Source of the DNA: Nageia nagi
Lineage: Eukaryota; Pinophyta
DNA length: 64,000 nucleotides
Direction of reading: 5' to 3'
Assembly (NCBI GenBank): GCA_050084985.1
Contig: JBITNC010000001.1
Location: forward strand, 206,460,001 to 206,524,000
In this document: positions 60,345 to 64,000 of the stretch, one piece after another
How the letters are laid out: every line of letters starts with the position of its first letter
How positions within the stretch are numbered: the stretch's first letter is position 1
The notes under the pieces: generated by a model
The model's database searches: none
What the model saw: the letters and a program-made list of their open reading frames with translations, nothing else
What the model was told of the DNA's origin: nothing
Position numbers and translations under genes: made by a program

Positions 60345-61874
60345 TGTTTGAGTAGTTCTGGATGCTTCTGTAGAAAATTCTCATCTTCCCATGTGAAATC
60401 TTCAGCAGGTAGGTTCTTCCACTTAATGAGATACTCTGAAATTGATTGATTTCTTAGCTTATGAATTCTTGATTCAGTGATTACTTTTGGCTCCAATATA
60501 ATTTTGCCTTCCTCATCGAGTTCTAGAAGTGTAGTTTGAATTGGGATCTTGTCACTGATAACCTTCTTTAAGCATGAAACATGAAAAATTGGGTGTACTC
60601 ACAAAGAAGATGAAAGCTCCAATTTGTATGCCATACTACCAATCTTTTGCAACACCTTATAAGGCCCATAGTACTTGGGAGATAGTTTGTTATCCTTTTT
60701 AGATTGCTTAAGGGACATCTATTTGTATGGTTGTAGCCGTAAAAACACCCAATCACCCACTTCAAAACTTCTTTCACTACGATGTTGATTTGCTTGTTGT
60801 TTCATTCGATTCTATGCCAAGGTCAGGTTATCCTTTAAGAGTTGGAGAACTTGTTGTTGATGCTTGATGTGATCTTCCACTGCTTGAACCTTTGATTTGT
60901 CTCTTAGATATGATGTAATGGATGGTGGATGATATCCATAAAGTGCCATAAATGGGGTCATTTTTGCTACAGTATGGAAGGAAGTGTTATACCACCATTA
61001 TACCAAAGATAACCACTTGACCCATTATGTTTGTTTATCAGATACAAAGCAACAAAGATATCCTTCCAAACATTTGTTCACTATCTTAGTTTATCCATCA
61101 GATTGAGGATGATAATATGAGCTATGAGCCAATTGAGTACCAAGACAAGAAAATAATTCTATCCAAAAATTCCCAATGAAAATGGGATCTCTATCACTTA
61201 CAATAATCTTTGGGTTTCCATGTAATTTTTAAACTGTCTCCATGAATGCAGTAGCAATTGTACTAGCTTTGAAGGGATGGGATAGTGCACAAAAGTGTGC
61301 ATACTTGCTAAGTCTATCAACAACCACCATGATGACACTCTTTCCTTTAGACTTGGGTAGACCCATGATAAAATCCATTAAGACTTCCTCCCAACATTGA
61401 CTTGGAATGGGTAATGGTTATAAAAGACCTAGGGTCTTGATTGTCTCAACAACATTCTGCCATAAACTTTTGGATATTAGATTTAAAGCCATCCTAAAAA
61501 AATTCCTTCTTGACTTTGTGATAAGTTTTTAAAACTTTTGAGTGCCATCCTAGAGGAGAGGTGTGTAATTCCAAAAGAACCTTTTGTTTGAGTTAGGAGT
61601 TCTTACATAAATATAAGTGATCCTTGTATCACAGAGAATCATTTTTCTAACTGAATGTATCAGACACACTAAGATCTTGTTGCAACTTTTGAATGAGTGT
61701 CCACACCTCCTCATCATTCCTCCATTCATCCCTTGATTCAGTTATCCACTTAGGTTGGAGAATTGAAATTATGCATATCAATGCCTCCACATCCTCATCC
61801 TTTCTTAAGAGTGCATCGGCCACAACATTTTGCTTCCCTTTTTTATAAATGATTTCAAAGTCATAACTCAACAT
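60345..61874 (-). pseudogene. Integrase with C-terminal chromodomain, chromovirus
   Basis: On the minus strand: SYDFEIIYKKGKQNVVADAL links RNase H to integrase (61,647-61,874), then LELHTSPLGWHS (zinc region, about 61,550) and a first-Asp MDFIMGLPKSKGKS block (about 61,335-61,380). KIIVSDRDPIFIGNFW gives the second Asp (about 61,165-61,215). SYYHPQSDG-stop-TKIVNKCLE has a lysine (AAG, 61,085-61,087) for the catalytic Glu. The C-terminus reads FEVGDWVFLRLQPYK and LSPKYYGPYKVLQKIGSMAY (60,590-60,780). A chromodomain follows (about 60,365-60,510): KVITESRIHKLRNQ, EYLIKWKNLPAEDFTWEDE and FLQKHPELLKH, with the aromatic and WEDE features that bind methylated histone tails. Stops are mostly C-to-T type. 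Confidence 0.9.
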
Positions 61875-61883
61875 CTTTGTGAC

Positions 61884-62192
61884 TCATTTTTGTTGCTCTT
61901 CTAATGATATTCTTTGTTCTAAGAAGTATTTAAGACTATCATGATCTATTTTGACCTTGAAGTTTCTTCCCATTAGATAGGGATGCCATTTCTTCAAGGC
62001 ATGTAGTATTGCCATCATTTCCTTCTCATAAATAGGTTTGTTTAAATTCTTTCCCTTTATTGGATGACTCTCAAAGGTAATGGGTCTTCCATTTTGCATT
62101 AAAATAGAACCAATGCCATTTCCTGAGGCATCACATTCCATAATAAAAGTTTTTGTGAAGTCTAGTGTAGCTAATATAGGAGCTTTGCACAT
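61884..62192 (-). pseudogene. RNase H of the chromovirus
   Basis: It is open for 102 codons: FIMECDASGNGIGSILMQNG (first Asp), EKEMMAILHALKKWHPYLMG (Glu) and KVKIDHDSLKYFLEQR (second Asp). The catalytic set appears complete. It is separated from RT by one stop (near 62,235) and from integrase by another (61,880). Confidence 0.85.
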
Positions 62193-62234
62193 TGCTTCTT
62201 TAAAATATTCAAAGGCCTTAGTTGCTTCTAGAGT

Positions 62235-62975
62235 CTAAGAAAATGCATCTTTCTTTAGTAATGTTGTTAGAGGTGCAATGATTCTCCCATAATTATTAAC
62301 AAACTTGCAATAATACCTTGTCAACCCCAAAAATCCTCTAAGGTGCCTTAAGGTTGTGGGAAGTTTCCATTCCTTCATGGCTTTAATTTTGTTAGGGTCT
62401 GGCTTAACACCCTCATGAGACACAATATGACCCAAATATTCCACCTCCTCTACCCCAAAGAAACATTTGGATGGTTTTGCATACAATTGATGTGCCTCCA
62501 ATAGTTTGAGCACCTTGTCAACATGTTGAACATGATCTTCCCAAGACTTGCTGTAGATTAGTATATCATCAAAGAATACTAACACAAATTTTCTAAGGAA
62601 AGGTTTGAAAATAGAATTCATCAAACTTTGAAAAGTGGAAGGTGCATTAGTAAGGCCAAGGGGCATGACCAAGAATTCATAATGACCTTCATGAGTTCTG
62701 AATGCTATTTTTGAAATGTCTTCTATCTTCATTATAATTTGATGATATCCCAAGCAAAGATCTAGCTTGGTGAAGTATTTTGCTCCATGTAATTCATCTA
62801 ATAATTCATCAATGATAGGAATGGGAAATTTATCTTTAATAGTGAGCTTGTTTAGCTCTCTATAATCTGGACACATGCACCATACTCCCTCCTTCTTAAG
62901 CACCATTACTACTAGGGAAGAGAAGGAACTTTGGCTTGGTCGAATTATACCTATTTCTAGCATTTCTGCAACCAT
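62235..62975 (-). pseudogene. Reverse transcriptase of the chromovirus
   Basis: It is open for 246 codons from [54 protein letters not shown] (first Asp), [35 protein letters not shown] (catalytic Asp pair), [19 protein letters not shown] and [20 protein letters not shown]. All main RT motifs are present and unbroken, making this the best preserved polymerase in the window. The upstream linker (62,976-63,131) includes [13 protein letters not shown]-like text and is continuous with it. Confidence 0.9.
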
Positions 62976-63131
62976 ACGTTCAATTTCACTCTTCTGGGCA
63001 TATGGATATTTGTAAGGTCTGATGTTGGGAGGAACACTTCCTGGAATTAAGTTAATACCATGATCATGATCTTGATTAGGGGGGAGACCTTTGGGAGTAT
63101 CAAATACCTTGGGATACTTATCAATGACTTT

Positions 63132-63683
63132 CTAGAGATTTGGAGAATTACCTGGCTTAGATGTTTGGACATCTAGTGAGCATAATTGTACAATTACACC
63201 TCTTCTTTTCTTTCTCAAAAGTTTTTTCATACCATTAGAGCTGATTATCTTACAATCTTTCACTTTGTTACCCCTTAATTCAAACTCTTTTCCTTCCCAA
63301 GAAAATTTCATGAAAAGTTCTTTAAAATTAAAAGCCACTATTCCCAATGATTGTAACCATTGGACCCCCAAGACAATATCAGCAGCACCCATTGGAATTG
63401 CAATCATTAGACTTTTTAGTACATATTCCCCCATGGTTAGATTTATATTATGGCACTTCCCTAAGTAATTTATAGTTCCTCCATCTACAACCATCACTTG
63501 AAACTCTGGCCCTGGGTATATGAAGCAATTCAAATCTTTGGCTATCTTAGAATGAATAAAATTATGTGTACTACCAGAGTCAATCAACACTATTACCTTT
63601 TTCTTCTTGATATATCCTTCTATCTTGAGAGTTTGAGGAGCCATAATTCTAGCCAATGCATTACAAGATATGGTGGGAGTCAT
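63132..63683 (-). pseudogene. Aspartic protease of the chromovirus
   Basis: Open for 183 codons. After an N-terminal SCNALARIMAPQTLKIEGYI segment, the active site reads VIVLIDSGSTHNFIHSKIAK with an intact D-S-G. MGAADIVLGVQWLQSLGIVA is the C-terminal block and FNFKELFMKFSWEGKEFELRG follows. The layout is typical of chromovirus Gag-Pol. The frame joins gag upstream without a stop in the last ~60 codons. Confidence 0.9.
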
Positions 63684-64000
63684 TTCTTCAGTAGTAATCT
63701 CTTCTAATTCTTTAGGTGTGGATGATTTTTCTTCTTCTTCTTCTTCCTCTTCACATTCTATGTAGAATAATTTCTTCTCCCCACACTTATGTCCTTTACT
63801 GTACTTGCTATCATAATTGAAGCATAGACCCTTTGCTCATCTTTCATCCATTTGTTGAGGTGTCAACCTTGTAGGTTTAGGTAAGTGAGAAGAAGGAACA
63901 TTATTTTCTTTATAGGTGTTCAAGGGGAACCTTTTAGTAGCCATTGCCATATTTTTACTTTCAACCTTCCTTGCCATCCTAAAAGCCATCTCTAAGGATG
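63684..64000 (-). pseudogene. Gag C-terminus of the chromovirus
   Basis: Reading leftward from the window edge: MAFRMARKVESKNMAMATKR, SSHLPKPTRLTPQQMDER-stop-AKG, then CFNYDSKYSKGHKCGEKK (about 63,770-63,830), a CCHC knuckle whose second Cys is Tyr. An acidic run of glutamates (about 63,725-63,760; gaa/gag repeats) follows. The N-terminal capsid part is outside the window. Confidence 0.8.

Larger units (their letters stand above)
59995..64000 (-). mobile_element. Chromovirus (Ty3/gypsy with chromodomain), minus strand, 5' end outside window
   Basis: From right to left: gag end with knuckle, protease, RT, RNase H, integrase, chromodomain, polypurine tract, 3' LTR. It inserted into the copia element at 59,994. 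The chromodomain after integrase places it among the chromoviruses, whose integration is guided by chromatin marks. The 5' LTR and most of gag lie beyond 64,000. It is less decayed than the other elements in the polymerase region. Confidence 0.9.

Overview
This is AT-rich nuclear DNA from a seed plant with a large, repeat-filled genome. The evidence is several Ty3/gypsy lineages, a Ty1/copia element, a plant LINE with a DUF4283-type ORF1, PLS-type pentatricopeptide (PPR) fragments, and two plant mobile domain (PMD) reading frames. The style (very old, heavily C-to-T decayed elements, PPR remnants) would fit a gymnosperm, but the sequence alone does not settle the species. I see no intact host gene, rRNA or tRNA. 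Nearly everything recognisable is transposon.

Layout. 1-4.2 kb: AT-rich, nothing recognised. 4.25-9.36 kb and 37.23-38.88 kb: one tandem array of a ~2.0-kb gag-derived unit, split by later insertions. Into its fourth unit went a LINE (9.36-10.38 and 36.67-37.23 kb). Into the LINE went a minus-strand Ty3/gypsy element with an archaeal-type RNase H (10.39-14.75 and 32.67-36.67 kb). Into its RT went a complete 17.9-kb Tat-like Ty3/gypsy element on the plus strand (14,749-32,665), with 841/842-bp LTRs and a 5-bp target duplication. That makes four nested levels.

The 17.9-kb element carries, in order: LTR, a 2-kb repeat-rich leader, one long gag-pro-pol frame (coiled-coil-rich gag, protease, RT, RNase H, second RNase H, integrase), a second sense ORF of unknown function, a paired-hairpin region, and a convergent antisense gene for a PMD protein with its own intron, then the polypurine tract and 3' LTR. 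The antisense frame (575 codons after splicing) has no frameshift. Its only breaks are stops explainable by C-to-T change.

38.9-44 kb: the 3' end of a second Tat-like element with an antisense, intron-containing PMD frame of its own. 45.24-50.80 kb: a short-LTR Ty3/gypsy element with a tRNA-Met-type primer site and a doubled 3' LTR. 50.8-52.5 kb: unrecognised AT-rich sequence. 52.5-54.5 kb: PPR pseudogene pieces, then a 131-134-bp tandem array grown from one PPR segment. 54.6-57.9 kb: low-complexity and short tandem repeats. 57.9-59.99 kb: Ty1/copia gag-protease-integrase, cut by a minus-strand chromovirus (59,995 to the right edge) with a chromodomain and a 318-bp 3' LTR.

Throughout, inactivation is dominated by C-to-T / G-to-A change. 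In four integrases the catalytic glutamate reads as lysine, and in the fifth (copia) it is also lost.
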